The notes below the pieces were generated by a model, which saw nothing but the letters and a program-made list of their open reading frames with translations, was not told the DNA's origin and made no database searches. A stretch of DNA of 64,000 nucleotides from Zeugodacus cucurbitae (lineage: Eukaryota > Arthropoda > Insecta > Diptera > Tephritidae): NCBI RefSeq assembly GCF_028554725.1, contig NC_071667.1:82374001-82438000 (forward strand). Direction: 5' to 3'. The first letter of the stretch is position 1. The number at the start of each line of letters is the position of its first letter. Shown here piece by piece: positions 12,641 through 22,984 of this stretch. The position numbers were made by a program, and so were the translations under genes.

Positions 12641-13950
12641 AGCTCACGAAATTTATTTTGATATTAGTAGGCCTCTGAGGTCCATGAAAAAATATTGTGT
12701 TTTTACGTTCCCTTTTCTCCGGATTAACATCTAAACAATTTATACTAAGCCACTTATTCATTGCATCAGCAGTTTATGCCACTAATAAATATCTACTAAA
12801 CTCAAGTCCTTCTCGACCCGATCTTTATAGGGATTTCACTTCAATAATGATATCTAGTAGGTCTAACCGTTAGATGTTTAGTTTATCCTTTCACTTCATG
12901 AGACCCATATTTAGCATAAACCAATTTCAAAAATAAAAATACCACATTTCTTCAGATGCTCCAGCTCATTGTCTACCAAAAATATGATTATCGCTAACCT
13001 AAAACAACTGATGAATTCTTTTGAACCGTTACGTGTGTGCGTAACACCATTGTACAAAATATTACTCGCTTGTTTCAAAACATAATTTAGATTGATTTGA
13101 ACTAGACAATCTGAGATTAAACTATAAAATGCCAATCGATTTCCTTGAGATTGAACTAATTCAGTAGTATCCAATGATTATTCTGCGATGCCAACAGTTT
13201 CAGTTTTCCGTCATCAGAACTCACCAATTAATTCAAGATGTATTCTTTCTATATTAGATTAGTATTAAAGCAAAAATAATATATCAAATACATACTTACG
13301 AAATTTTATCAAAACAATTCGACTTGCATTATAATCTTTATTTTTAAATTTCATTTATTATTTATACTATTTCACATCTAAATAACATTTCGTCTTACAA
13401 ATATATTTGTTAAGCGGAGATCTTAGTTAATAGCGCTTTGAAAACTTTTTTGTATAATCTTCATTACTTTTTTTATTTAAGAGATATCGTTGCGCTGCAC
13501 ATTCCTAACGAACGTCACACAACAGACACAAAAGTTTAGCCTACACATACATACACAAACAGTGGCATACACATGACGATACAACAGCTACTTGAGTGTA
13601 TCCTAACACAACAGTTTCACTTTGCTCGCTAAATAAATTGACAATTACGAAGTATACATATACACATATATAAGCTCTTTGATATCATGTAGTCATCACG
13701 CTGACCCATTTAAAATTCCATTTCAAACTCACATACGAGTACACCCATAACGGTACATACATACATACATACATATATGCGCACATGTGCAGTGGTTGGT
13801 CAACAAGCGCTCCGTTGTTAACATGGTCATTGCGTCTATGTTCCATTATTGTGCCACACACAAAAGACCTACCTGTCACACACACACACACTCATATATG
13901 TATATATGCAGTGAAGGCTAAAAATCAGCTCATCGTCATTGATTTGTGAT
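12641..13950. other. 3' flank / probable 3' UTR of the minus-strand secreted-protein gene
   Basis: No ORF of note. On the minus strand, AATAAA hexamers occur about 470 bp past the stop codon (complement near 13472-13477) and again near 13339. Either could end the transcript. ACAT and CA microsatellites lie at 13740-13775 and 13877-13890. Confidence 0.4.
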
Positions 13951-14227
13951 TTACGCTTGCCGCCGGGCGACGCTCGCTCTTGTCAACAACACAGCAGGTA
14001 GCCAGATCAACAGCAGCTGCGACCAGCCAAACATGGCATTGGTGCCACCGCCGTAGAGGGATCTCGGATGGCCCACACTGCAGAGCACATTCTCATATTG
14101 GCGACAATTGGTGAAGTGTTTCTCATCCGATAGCATTTTGGCTGTGTCACGTGCGAATTTGGCCGAATTCTTGTAGCATTTGTAGCGTGCGCTATTGTAG
14201 ATGCAATTCTCGTAGGCGTGGCGTGCG
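13951..14227 (-). CDS. exon 4 (terminal) of the secreted cysteine-rich protein
   Basis: Acceptor TCTCTTGCAG|CGCACG. It encodes CARHAYENCIYNSARYKC and, near the end, CRQYENVLCSVG, then the hydrophobic C-terminal segment and stop at 13951-13953. The exon is markedly richer in G+C than its surroundings, as expected for coding DNA. Confidence 0.85.
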
Positions 14228-17200
14228 CTGCAAGAGATAGGAGACAAAGAGGGATTTGAGATTTTGGACTTTCTCATCAAAGTAACAACCTTCAATTAGG
14301 CTGACAATGCAATTTGCTACGGCAGTAATTGCTTTTTAGTGATTTTCACTTAGGAGTAGGTACACATTTCTGAGACTAATTAGAATCTAGGCTTTATTAG
14401 TTTTGTGAAGTGAAGTTAATTAGTGCGTATCTCAAAGCATCAGCCTTTCTATACGATTTATGAATCTTAAAGTACTTACCAGCAAAATTCCATAAATTTA
14501 TTGGTCACATTCGTTTGCTCGCCATGCAACTCCTCGGTGAGTATTTCCTGAAAATTGCGCGTGCAACGCATCCAGTCATCCTGTATATAACCGAAGCAGT
14601 CCTTGTGCTGTAAATAGTCTGTAAATGTGTATAGAATGCAATTAATGTGCGTGAATATTGCAGCTGAGGGCGAAATTAACTAAATAAACATAAACAAAAA
14701 GTTCTGGGAAATTGCAAACGACACTGGCCAAAGCCACATGTTGCCTCACTAGGGTGTGTTGGATTACTAGAAATTTCAATACACATATATTCAAAGAGCT
14801 GACCTACAAACCACACTAAACAGTTGATGCTTGAAAAATTCAAAAACTTTCAGTATTGTATATATGGGCATTTCCGACAGAAGGTCCACCACAGACAAAA
14901 CTTTGAAAATTATTAGAATTACAATGTTTTTGCATATTTTCATAGGGAAATATTTAAATCTATTTATATTAAATTAATTTTAAAATAATTCATAACCAAT
15001 TTATGATTGAAACAAATATCCCGTGTGACATGTCCCGTGCGAATATGGCAAATATTTAATAAAAAAACTTTTCATTTTTTTGGGAGAAATTCATACCAAT
15101 TTTAAGGGCATCAACGCACAACATTCTACATTCAAAAACATTTGAATATTGTCTCGCAATTCGTTGAAATCGGCATGTCCTCAAACACTACTTCCATGGT
15201 CCCGTGCGAATACCTTGCTTTTTTGCAATTATCTTGAAAATTGAAATCGAAAATCAAGCTTAACAGTAAATGTAGGGCTAATAAAGAGCTTTTAAAAATC
15301 CTACTGTCCAAATTATAAAAAAAAATTAGTAAATTTCTTTTTAGTTGAAATGTTTTTTTTTTTTCAATATTTCTTTATTTATTGAATCTGCTTTGTTTAA
15401 AGCCTAACAATAAGTATTAAAATCTTAAATCTATTTACAACTAAGTAAGCTCAAGAATGTGTTTGAGCTTTTTGGCAGAACGTTGCTCTTTAGTAGGCAG
15501 GTAGATCTCTTCTTTTTAAACGAGTTTGAGTGGAATGTACCAAGGCGTTTGCCAATGGGTTTGGATGTTCACGAAGTTTAGAAATATATTTCTTTCTGCT
15601 GTCCTCTATTTCCTTCTTTACCATAGGAATATCAAGATCCTTATGGATATTTTCATTACGCATGTACCATGGTGAACCCGTTATTGTTCTAAGCATTTTA
15701 GATTGGAATCTCTGAATTATATCATTGAAATGTGTGCGATTGTCTCGTTCGACATGACGGAAATGCCCATATGTATTTCTATTCCGTTAAGAGCAAAAAA
15801 TTTAAATTCAAAGTGAGTATCTAATCAATAGGATTACATGATAGGTATTAGCAGACATGATCTAAAAATAGTAGTAATTTTTGTACTCGGTTAAGACCTA
15901 AGATCCTAAGATCCTAAAAACCTTCTTTTCCAAAATTCTGAAGTAATTTTTAATCACCCAAAAAAATATAATATTCTATTCTCCGAATTGTTCAAAATAA
16001 AGTATATACGATTTATAAAGTATATATGGTTTCAGATTTTTATAAAAGTGTTTTACTATGGTGTTCTTACGTAAAAATAATTTAATAAAATTTATAAAAA
16101 ATTAAAACTCACCCTTTTGAAATTCGCGATCGCTACAAAAGCGATTGAAAAATCGGCGCGCTCCTTCCACATTATTCTTAAAGAGATTTAGCGTCTTATT
16201 GGTGAGACAGCGAGCCGTATAATCGTCGAAACATCTCATGCCCTTATTGAAGACACTGCAAATAATGAAAATTATTTTAAATAGTAATTGTAAGCTTAAT
16301 GTCACGTGCATGTTTGCTGAGAGCGATATAATTGATTCTAATGATTATAAAAGACGGTCCGCTATTAGTTGCTGATTTCTTATTATTTCTGATTAAACTT
16401 TTTTGAATGCATATTTCTATTTCTATTATTTTTATTTCACAAAACTCTTTTTTAATCCCCTTTTCGGACATTTAAGGCGTTACATGGGTTTCGTGGGTTG
16501 TAAAAATAGATTAATTTCTACAACATCTGAAGAATATTATCCTAAATTTTCAAGTCGATCCGAATAACAGTTTCGGTGATATAGCCTTTGGAAGGTGTAC
16601 GCTCCAAGTCAGCTATTATTGTTACTCAAAACTTTAAACGCGTTTTTTCTCGGAACGTGTTTTCAAAGTCAGTTGTCCAATGTTCTCGAAAACTACTCAA
16701 TCGGTCTTGAAATTTTGCACAGGTGTTCGAGATACAATTTACGACAGTGACATTTTCAGTTGAGAATAAGTATGGGATGCAAACAGATCTCTACAAATAT
16801 TTTGTTGGGTTAATGTTGACACAAATGTCCAAGATCGATATAAAACGATTTAATCGATTTAATCGACTAGTGCTTGACCCTAGAAACATTTCCGCAAACG
16901 TCGAGAATTCGACTCAAAACTTGACATTTTCAGTTGAGAATAAAAAAGCGGCGGAAGCAAAGTTGTAGACCTAATAAATAATAAAAGATATTGAAAATAG
17001 GCCTTTTTTAACCGAAAAACCCATGTAACCTTTTAAGAGAACCTTTAGTCCTATTTAAGCAAATAATGAATTTTTATTCCTTAAAAAAATCTCATGAAAC
17101 AATTCTACTAATCACAAATATTTTAATTGATTCTGAGACTTTTGGTTTATCTAGCTCTAACCAAAAAACAAAAATCTCTGTCCTGTCATTTTGTCATTTT

Positions 17201-20200
17201 ATGAAAAAACATTTAAATTGTTGACATTCAAGTGTTATTTAGCTCGCAAAACGCCTACAAACACTTTAAATTGTGCAAATATGTGTGTGAAATCTCTCAT
17301 GCGTGCAACAAGTTTGCAAAAATTCAGTTTACTTGATAACCACAAAAATATACACAAATCAACGAGAGTATTTACAAGTATTTAACAGTGACAGTTTGTT
17401 ATTTTTCATGTTCTAATTAGTGCGAACATTGATAGTTTGCATTTAAAATAAACTATACTAAATTGAAAATAATTTGTAAGCATGTGTCTCAATTTAAAAA
17501 AATACAAAAATAATTTAAATTTAATAAAAATCCCAAGTTATAATAAAAATGCATTTTAATTCCAAAAAATTAACATTACACTAAATTCGTAATAATTGTA
17601 TAATTTAATATGAGGCATAACGAATTTAAATGATAGCTTAAATGAAGTTTAAGGAATTGAAATCGTAAAATTCATCAACTTCCAAGGCCTTACAAAATCT
17701 GTAACATTTGAAAAAAGCTGCAGAATTGCCTTTGTATAGGGTTTTTATTCTCTAGGGAAAAAATTTAAAATTTATCTTTTCTCATTAAAGAGTATTCACA
17801 AATGGACTAAAGTCGTCAAGGCAAATGCTTATTAAAAATTCTCTCAGTGGAAGTTTGCTAGATAAAAAGGCACTTATCATATTTAAATAGAAGCTTTTAT
17901 TGCACTGCAATGAGTTTTAACTCAAATTCGTTTGATGATATCAAAGTTTTCACGAGGTTCTACGACACACTTTGTGCTATTTGCGCTCTAAACTACATAA
18001 TATTATATAAATATAACTGATTTGTATAAATGATATCAGAAATTAACAAAAAAGATAAATGTGAGTTTCAAAGCATCACCATTGAATGCTGATGAAATAA
18101 GTTCAAGCCATCAAAAAAAATTTAAAATTAGTAAAAAAGTTTTTTTTTTAATATTTTAATAAATTTGTTTTTAAAGCAGCATTTTGTACGACACTGTGTA
18201 GTTGTGAGTGAACATAATATTACATTTATTGCACCGAATTGCAATGAGCTACTGAAATTTCTGAAAACTATTTAATTGACACGAAAGACAATAGCGAAAA
18301 GTTTGGATGTTTTAGCACTGAAACGAAACAAAACAAAGTGAATTGCAGTTCAATCTACATGCACACACACACACACATAAACTATTTGCGTTCTGAAGCG
18401 CAACGACCATAATTGCGATGAAATATGATCTCCTCTTGGCACAACTGAAATAATGGACAATCTCACACAGAAGAGGAAGCGATAAAAACATGATACCCAT
18501 TATTACGATAAAATTTCTACCAAAATGTGGGTACTGTTATGAATTGTCGAGTTGAGAAAATTAAAGAAAATGTTAGAGTATAAATTTCACTGGACGAAGC
18601 TGGCTCAGTAATTTGAAATTTATTCACATTTTAAATTTGGTTCATCTAAGCGATTTTTAGCTCCGAACCGGGGATTTGGCTTAATAAAATATATACAGTG
18701 GAACTTCCATTAGTCGAAAATCGCCATAACTCGAACTTGAACTTTTGAATTGACAATAGAAGTCAAATTTTATACAAAATTCCTTCTATAAATCGAACTT
18801 TTCGACCAGGGGATAATACAAAATTCAAAATTTTAATATCGAGGCAGTATTTTAAAATAGTCTCTCTATATACTGGACATTGTCCAATGGGTGCCCATGC
18901 GGTTAGACTTGGGATCGCGGCAGATGCAAGTTGCCAAAGCTGTATGGAGGAAGGCGAGATGGAATCATCCAAGCATTTCCTACTGCACTGTCCAACTTTT
19001 GCCAGACTGAGGTTGAAACATCTCGGAAAGCCCTTTTTCGGCGATCCTAGCGAATTGGCTAGAATCGATATTACCAGTCTTAAGAAATTTGTAACGGATT
19101 CCAAGCGGTTTGCTGAATCTTAAAGGTCTATGATCCACAGGGAGTTTTATTGGTACCACAATGGACAGCACCAGGCTGTCTAAGTGAGATCTTCTGTCTT
19201 TGCAGAGATCTGCCTACAAACCTAACCTAACCTAACCTCTCTATATATTATAGTATGATTATGGTATTATAGATTGTATAAATCATTTAACAAAGGCTTG
19301 GGATACAGACGTCAGGAGCCAAACGATAGCAAAGTGCAACAAACAAAATTACAGAAAACCTCTTTCATCGTATGTCCATAAACATTTTTGCGAAGTAAAT
19401 ATATAAAACAGAGCATAAATGTATATTTTACAGCTTTTTGAAAAATTGAATGTTTTAATGAAAATTACATAACTCGAAGTTTTTTTGTGGATTATGGTGA
19501 TTCGAGTTAGAGAAGTTCCACTGTATATTGAAACTGAAGATTTTTCGAATAGTAAAAGTAAAAACATTATTTATATTCGCAAAATGAAATCTATACGCCG
19601 TGACCCCTCCTGATTTATTGACATTTCGAATTTTTAATAACTAACTGAGATTGATGACACGACAATCTTCTAGCAAAAGTTCGTCAATACATTCTGGCAA
19701 ATCCAGTCAGTTTTTTACATTAAAATTTATTATCAAGGAGCTGTTAGAAAATATGCCACATATATCGAAACGTGTATCTATTGCTGGAACATTACAAATA
19801 ACTTAAGCCATTTCAGATTAAGATGTTAATTAAGATTATGTTTAAAAGTTACAAAAAAGAAGTATTATTTCAAGGCTGTAATGGTCAACTTTCGAAATTT
19901 CACCAAACTTCTCATCAGTTCGAAAGACCAAAGATATTTTAGAATTCTTATTAGCCAACTTACCATTAGATTTCGGTGTGAGATTCAATTCTGATTAAAA
20001 AAAAATTACGAAATTTTTCAAATTTTTCTGGTAGGTTAAATGTTTTATTAAATAAAAGGAATAATTTCGTAACAAAATTTTTAAACTTTTTTAAGAACCA
20101 AAAATTAAATAAGCCGATAAAAAGATACTTTTACTTCTACTTTTCTCTGAGCATCATTTTTCGACTGCTCAAATCATTCATGCAATAGTTAATAATAGTT

Positions 20201-22690
20201 CTAACCTCCACTTAGGAACCGCGCATGATCTCTGTCTCTGCTTTTAAACAAAAGAATTATATAAAAACACAAACTCTTTTATTTCGACCATAAACTAACC
20301 AGATGACTTGAGCACCAGAGATTTCAAATAATAAAACTATCGAAATAACATCATCCACCGAAATATAGATATTCACATACAAACAAGCTTGCACACATAC
20401 TAAAAATACACAGTATCTATGAGGTTGATCTGTGCGTAAATTTTGTTTTATTTATTCGTAACTTGAGCTTAGCTATGAGAAGTTTAGTACGTTCGAGAGT
20501 ATGAAATTGTAAGCTTAAGTATTTTAGCAAGTTTTTATTTAAGTTTGATACTTAAATGTACGAAACTTTCACTTTAAAAGCGGGTATATCGTTATTCATG
20601 AATGAGTTCTATTTAAAGGATGGGAATCTGTTTTTTATGGGTAGATACAGCAACTTGGTTGAAAGGAGATAATGGACTAATAAATATTATAGGAGAGATG
20701 TGTTCAAAAACTAACGGGAATTTTAAAATTTCCAATTGTTTTTTTTTATTTTTTATTGTGTTAAAATGTTATATTCTGTCAAATAAGTATCCGGATTCTC
20801 AAATTAAATGGATAAAAATATTGAACAAAGAGTTTGTGTGAAAGCGACATTTCTTGTGCCCAAACGTTGGAAATGTTGAAAAAAGCATTTGGTGATACAA
20901 CCATGTCGAAATCTTAAGTTTACGATTGGTATAAATCGTTCAAAGAGGGGCATCGCTACGCACACCAAAGATTGACTTGTACCTAATGACGACGTAAACA
21001 AACTAAATGACACATAGCAATAAAAATTTACATAATAGTGGCTGACAGTTCTGCCAACCTGGAGAAATTTTTTTTTTAAATATTCTCTGCGGGAAAATTT
21101 AGAATGAGAATTTCCGGTTACTTATTTGACTGAATGTATATTAATACTTTGTTTGTATTAACCGCTACAGTTAGAAGGGTTTTCATAAGCATGGCGACTT
21201 TCGTTTGTTACAAGCTCACAATTCGTTTCTTGTTCGTGAATTCTTGGACAAAAACAATACAGTAATGATGCCCCAGCCTCCATATTATCCCTACATTAAT
21301 CCGTGTGACTTTTTCTGTTTCCAAACCGAAGAGAACCGTAAATGGCCGTCATTTTACAAGCATACGAGAAATCGCTCAAAGAGCCAAAGGCTATCCCTAA
21401 TACAGAGTTTAAGAAGTGTTTCGACGATTCGAAGCATCGCTGGCATGACTGTATAATATCGTATGCAGACTATTTTGAAGGCGACAGCATTAATGTAGAG
21501 GAATAAAGAAATATAATATTTATCCCAAAAACGAAAAGCCCCGTTATTTTTTTAACAGACCTGGTATAAGTATACTGAATTTTGCTTTTAACACAAAAAA
21601 ATATCACTAGACAAAGAAAAATGATGATGATAACTGTTGCTTAGTGGAGTTTCTCCTCTCAGTTCTTTTCACATCATTGAACCTATAATACGCGGATCCA
21701 ATTTAGTTTAAATAAATAAATTACTTTGTTCTAAAAATTAAATCCTTTCATTGGAGAATCTTATATCCATCACATATGCCTTTTATTCCATTAAAGAAGC
21801 CTAAAGGAGCAAAATTAGTTTTTAAGCAATTACAAATCTATCTGCAAAGTAAAGTAGACACTAACTACATATCTACCGATTTTAAAGTAAACTACCTTAC
21901 TACATGAGAGCTTTAATAAAAATAGAAAAACTAAATTAACTGCCTTAGAACATATCGTAAATTTACGAAATATAAATTGTCAGCCATTTCCGAAAATAAT
22001 AAGTTGTTAATCTCTTTATAAACTTTGTCAAATAAATATAATCTGTTACAAGCAATTTCCCACACCCTCACATTATGTATATCTCTGTAATTTGTAATGA
22101 GCGTGCCGCGAATGCCACATTTCACTTTGCGCATTAAGAATGTTTTTCCAATCAGTTTCCAACGCCACCATCAAAGGCCCACAAAATGCCATTACCCATC
22201 GACGGAACAGCGTTTGTTCGCTGCGAATTTCGAATATTTGATTTGGCGTGAAAACCGCAAAAGCGTTCAAAAGTGGCGCACAAACCGAAAATAAACAAAC
22301 ATTAACAACAACAGGCAGCGCACAGCCGCACATAACACAACATACTCCAGATAGGCATCGGCAATTGTGTGTAAATAACATTGTTCAACGGGATTCGGAT
22401 TCGGAAATTCCTAAAAACTCCCCTGGTGGGCTTACTTACGTGCACTTCGATGCAATCTCGTGTTCGTTGTTGGCAATCTTTGTGGTCTGCAGAAATTCCA
22501 TTAAATGTGCCGGCAGGTCCTTAAAGCACTCATCGACCATGCGTTGAGTGTCGCCACATTTACTCTCGGCAGCGGCCGTGGAGTCGCTGCTCTTGAGGGA
22601 AGCCGCCAGACGCGATTCTGTGTCATTCTGCGAATTCACCGTTGAAATTATGGGCAACAACAGTAGCAATAACGCGAACATTTTGTACAT
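13951..22690 (-). CDS. secreted cysteine-rich protein, 27-kDa haemolymph glycoprotein-like (four exons)
   Basis: Spliced CDS: 22690-22440, 16255-16113, 14618-14480, 14227-13951, giving 269 residues with GT-AG introns and exact phase (2,1,2). Residues 1-20 are a signal peptide (MYKMFALLLLLLPIISTVNS). Fourteen cysteines follow. From C83 on they are spaced x8, x7, x23, x14, x10, x26, then CC(177-178), x7, x8, x23, x7. This is an internally duplicated pattern typical, from memory, of the insect 27-kDa haemolymph glycoprotein/DUF1397 family; no binding ligand is known to me for it. N-glycosylation sequons include NDT, NKT, NVT. The C-terminus carries GGGTNAMFGWSQLLLIWLPA plus a short polar tail: a hydrophobic segment that could be a GPI signal or a membrane segment. 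The start is the only Met before the signal peptide, in a TATA-driven first exon. The gene structure is firm; the family call is moderate and the molecular function is unknown. Confidence 0.8.
14480..14618 (-). CDS. exon 3 of the secreted cysteine-rich protein
   Basis: Acceptor CACATTTACAG|ACTATTT, donor TGCTG|GTAAGTAC. It encodes YLQHKDCFGYIQDDWMRC and ends KFMEFC. A second AG ten bases downstream would put the exon out of frame (TGA), so the upstream acceptor is chosen. Confidence 0.8.
14866..15768. mobile_element. MITE with GGGCATTTCCG terminal repeats, interrupted by a LINE
   Basis: The left end GGGCATTTCCGACAG is mirrored at the right end by the complement (TGACGGAAATGCCC): an 11-bp perfect inverted repeat with a few further matches. 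AT-rich ATAT-type flanks make the target duplication ambiguous. The interior has the 12-mer CCCGTGCGAATA twice (15034 and 15201). There is no transposase. It sits in intron 2 of the secreted-protein gene. Superfamily is not determined. Confidence 0.55.
15352..15758 (-). pseudogene. jockey-like LINE 3' end with poly(A), 5'-truncated
   Basis: The minus strand encodes ERDNRTHFNDIIQRFQSKML, RTITGSPWYMRNENIHKDLD, IPMVKKEIEDSRKKYISKL and LREHPNPLANALVHSTQ up to a TAG at 15490-15492. These are the C-terminal motifs of jockey-clade LINEs. A ~110-bp 3' UTR, an AATAAA-rich stretch and a poly(A) run (T-run on the plus strand, 15352-15364) follow. It lies just inside the right end of the GGGCATTTCCG MITE, so it is a later, nested insertion. 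The possible target duplication GAAATG flanks it on both sides (15346-15351, 15761-15766 region). Confidence 0.85.
16113..16255 (-). CDS. exon 2 of the secreted cysteine-rich protein
   Basis: Acceptor TTATTTGCAG|TGTCTT, donor AAAAGG|GTGAGT. It encodes VFNKGMRCFDDYTARCL...RFFNRFCSDREFQK with Cys 92, 100, 124. The 5' base completes Thr84 from exon 1. Confidence 0.85.
16472..17036. mobile_element. TTAA-flanked MITE
   Basis: TTAA at 16472 is followed by GGCGTTACATGGGTTT. At the right, AAACCCATGTAACCTT is followed by TTAA at 17033. The inverted repeat shares GTTACATGGGTTT. TTAA duplications are the hallmark of piggyBac-type integration, though the repeat does not start with the usual CCC. The interior repeats GACATTTTCAGTTGAGAATA twice (about 16750 and 16922). 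No transposase. It lies in intron 1 of the secreted-protein gene. Confidence 0.6.
17037..18695. other. intron 1, nothing recognised
   Basis: AT-rich intronic sequence of the secreted-protein gene, with a CA microsatellite at 18361-18378. No further structure was seen. Confidence 0.55.
18872..19123 (+). pseudogene. LINE C-terminal zinc-knuckle/RNase H-region fragment
   Basis: The open plus frame starts TGHCPMGAHAVRLGIAADAS, then CQSCMEEGEMESSKHFLLHC and PTFARLRLKHLG, ending at TAA 19121-19123. The TGHC...CxxC...HxLLxCP pattern is the standard end of many insect LINE (I/jockey-group) ORF2 proteins. The element ends in (AACCT)n at 19218-19238. It is 5'-truncated and nested in the pogo-like MITE. 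Confidence 0.8.
19218..19238 (+). repeat. (AACCT)n LINE tail
   Basis: About four AACCT units end the LINE. The same kind of tail occurs on the minus strand at 63861-63888. Confidence 0.8.
19524..20691. other. intron 1, nothing recognised
   Basis: AT-rich intronic DNA between two transposons. No convincing signals. Confidence 0.55.
20692..21564 (+). mobile_element. decayed mariner transposon with TIRs and TA duplication
   Basis: TA flanks both ends (20690-20691, 21565-21566). The left repeat contains TGTGTTCAAAAACTAACGGG and the right its complement around CCCGTTATTTTTTTAACAGA-CC. A transposase start at 20808 reads MDKNIEQRVCVKA, then a frameshift leads to MLKKAFGDTTMSKS and VYDWYKSFKEGH (mariner DNA-binding region). 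The 3' part around 21205 reads FLVREFLDKNNTVMMPQPPY and CDFF (third catalytic Asp position), then KKCFDDSKHRWHDCIISYAD-YF. The central catalytic part is deleted and several stops and frameshifts are present. It is inactive and lies in intron 1 of the secreted-protein gene. Confidence 0.8.
21567..22439. other. intron 1, 5' part
   Basis: Sequence between the mariner and the exon 1 donor. The stretch 22090-22340 is GC-richer with overlapping frames on both strands, but no frame has a recognisable domain. It could hold intronic regulatory sites. Confidence 0.5.
22440..22690 (-). CDS. exon 1 of the secreted cysteine-rich protein (signal peptide)
   Basis: Encodes residues 1-83 plus two bases of codon 84. 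The donor is GTGCAC|GTAAGTAAG. It carries the signal peptide and the first three cysteines (45, 55, 83). Confidence 0.85.
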
Positions 22691-22950
22691 GCGACGCGGG
22701 AAGAGCTTGTAATAAAAGCGTGCTGAAAGTCAACGAACTTGAAATGCCGTTAATATATTATATATCACTTTACTTATTGTTCACTGATATGTTAAATACA
22801 AATGCTGATATGTAGAGAACTGATAACTTTGCTTTAAATTCTTCAATTTTTCACTAAACTGTATATGGCGCTTAGCGCTTTCATCACACTGTGAGCTTTC
22901 ACCGCTGGCTTTAGCACATTGGCAGTCGCGCAACCGAACCGTTACTGTTA
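22691..22950 (-). other. predicted 5' UTR of the secreted cysteine-rich protein gene
   Basis: This is the interval between the ATG and a start site expected 25-30 bp downstream of the TATA box at 22970-22980. The transcription start is inferred, not seen. Confidence 0.45.
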
Positions 22951-22967
22951 CTTTATCACAACTGATT

Positions 22968-22980
22968 GGCCTTTTATATG
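22968..22980 (-). promoter_or_regulatory. TATA box
   Basis: On the minus strand the sequence reads CCATATAAAAGGCC, a near-consensus TATA box about 280 bp upstream of the secreted-protein ATG with no other ATG-led gene nearby. Three GTTAAC hexamers lie just upstream (22987, 22998, 23123 area). Confidence 0.6.
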
Positions 22981-22984
22981 GCAT

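Larger units (their letters stand above)
18696..19523. mobile_element. pogo/Tigger-like MITE (CAGTGGAAC ends, TA duplication), interrupted by a LINE
   Basis: The ends are TA|CAGTGGAACTTCCATTAG and the complement of TA|CAGTGGAACTTCTCTAACTC. The latter continues GAATCACCATAATCCAC. TA flanks and CAGTGGAAC..AACTCGAA termini match, from memory, the pogo/Tigger group. There is no transposase. The interior carries a LINE fragment. Intronic. Confidence 0.65.

Noticed and set aside
22436..22690. 84-codon frame taken as a complete single-exon gene
   Set aside because: The natural GTAAGT donor precedes the stop and the downstream exons join in phase with family-like cysteine spacing.
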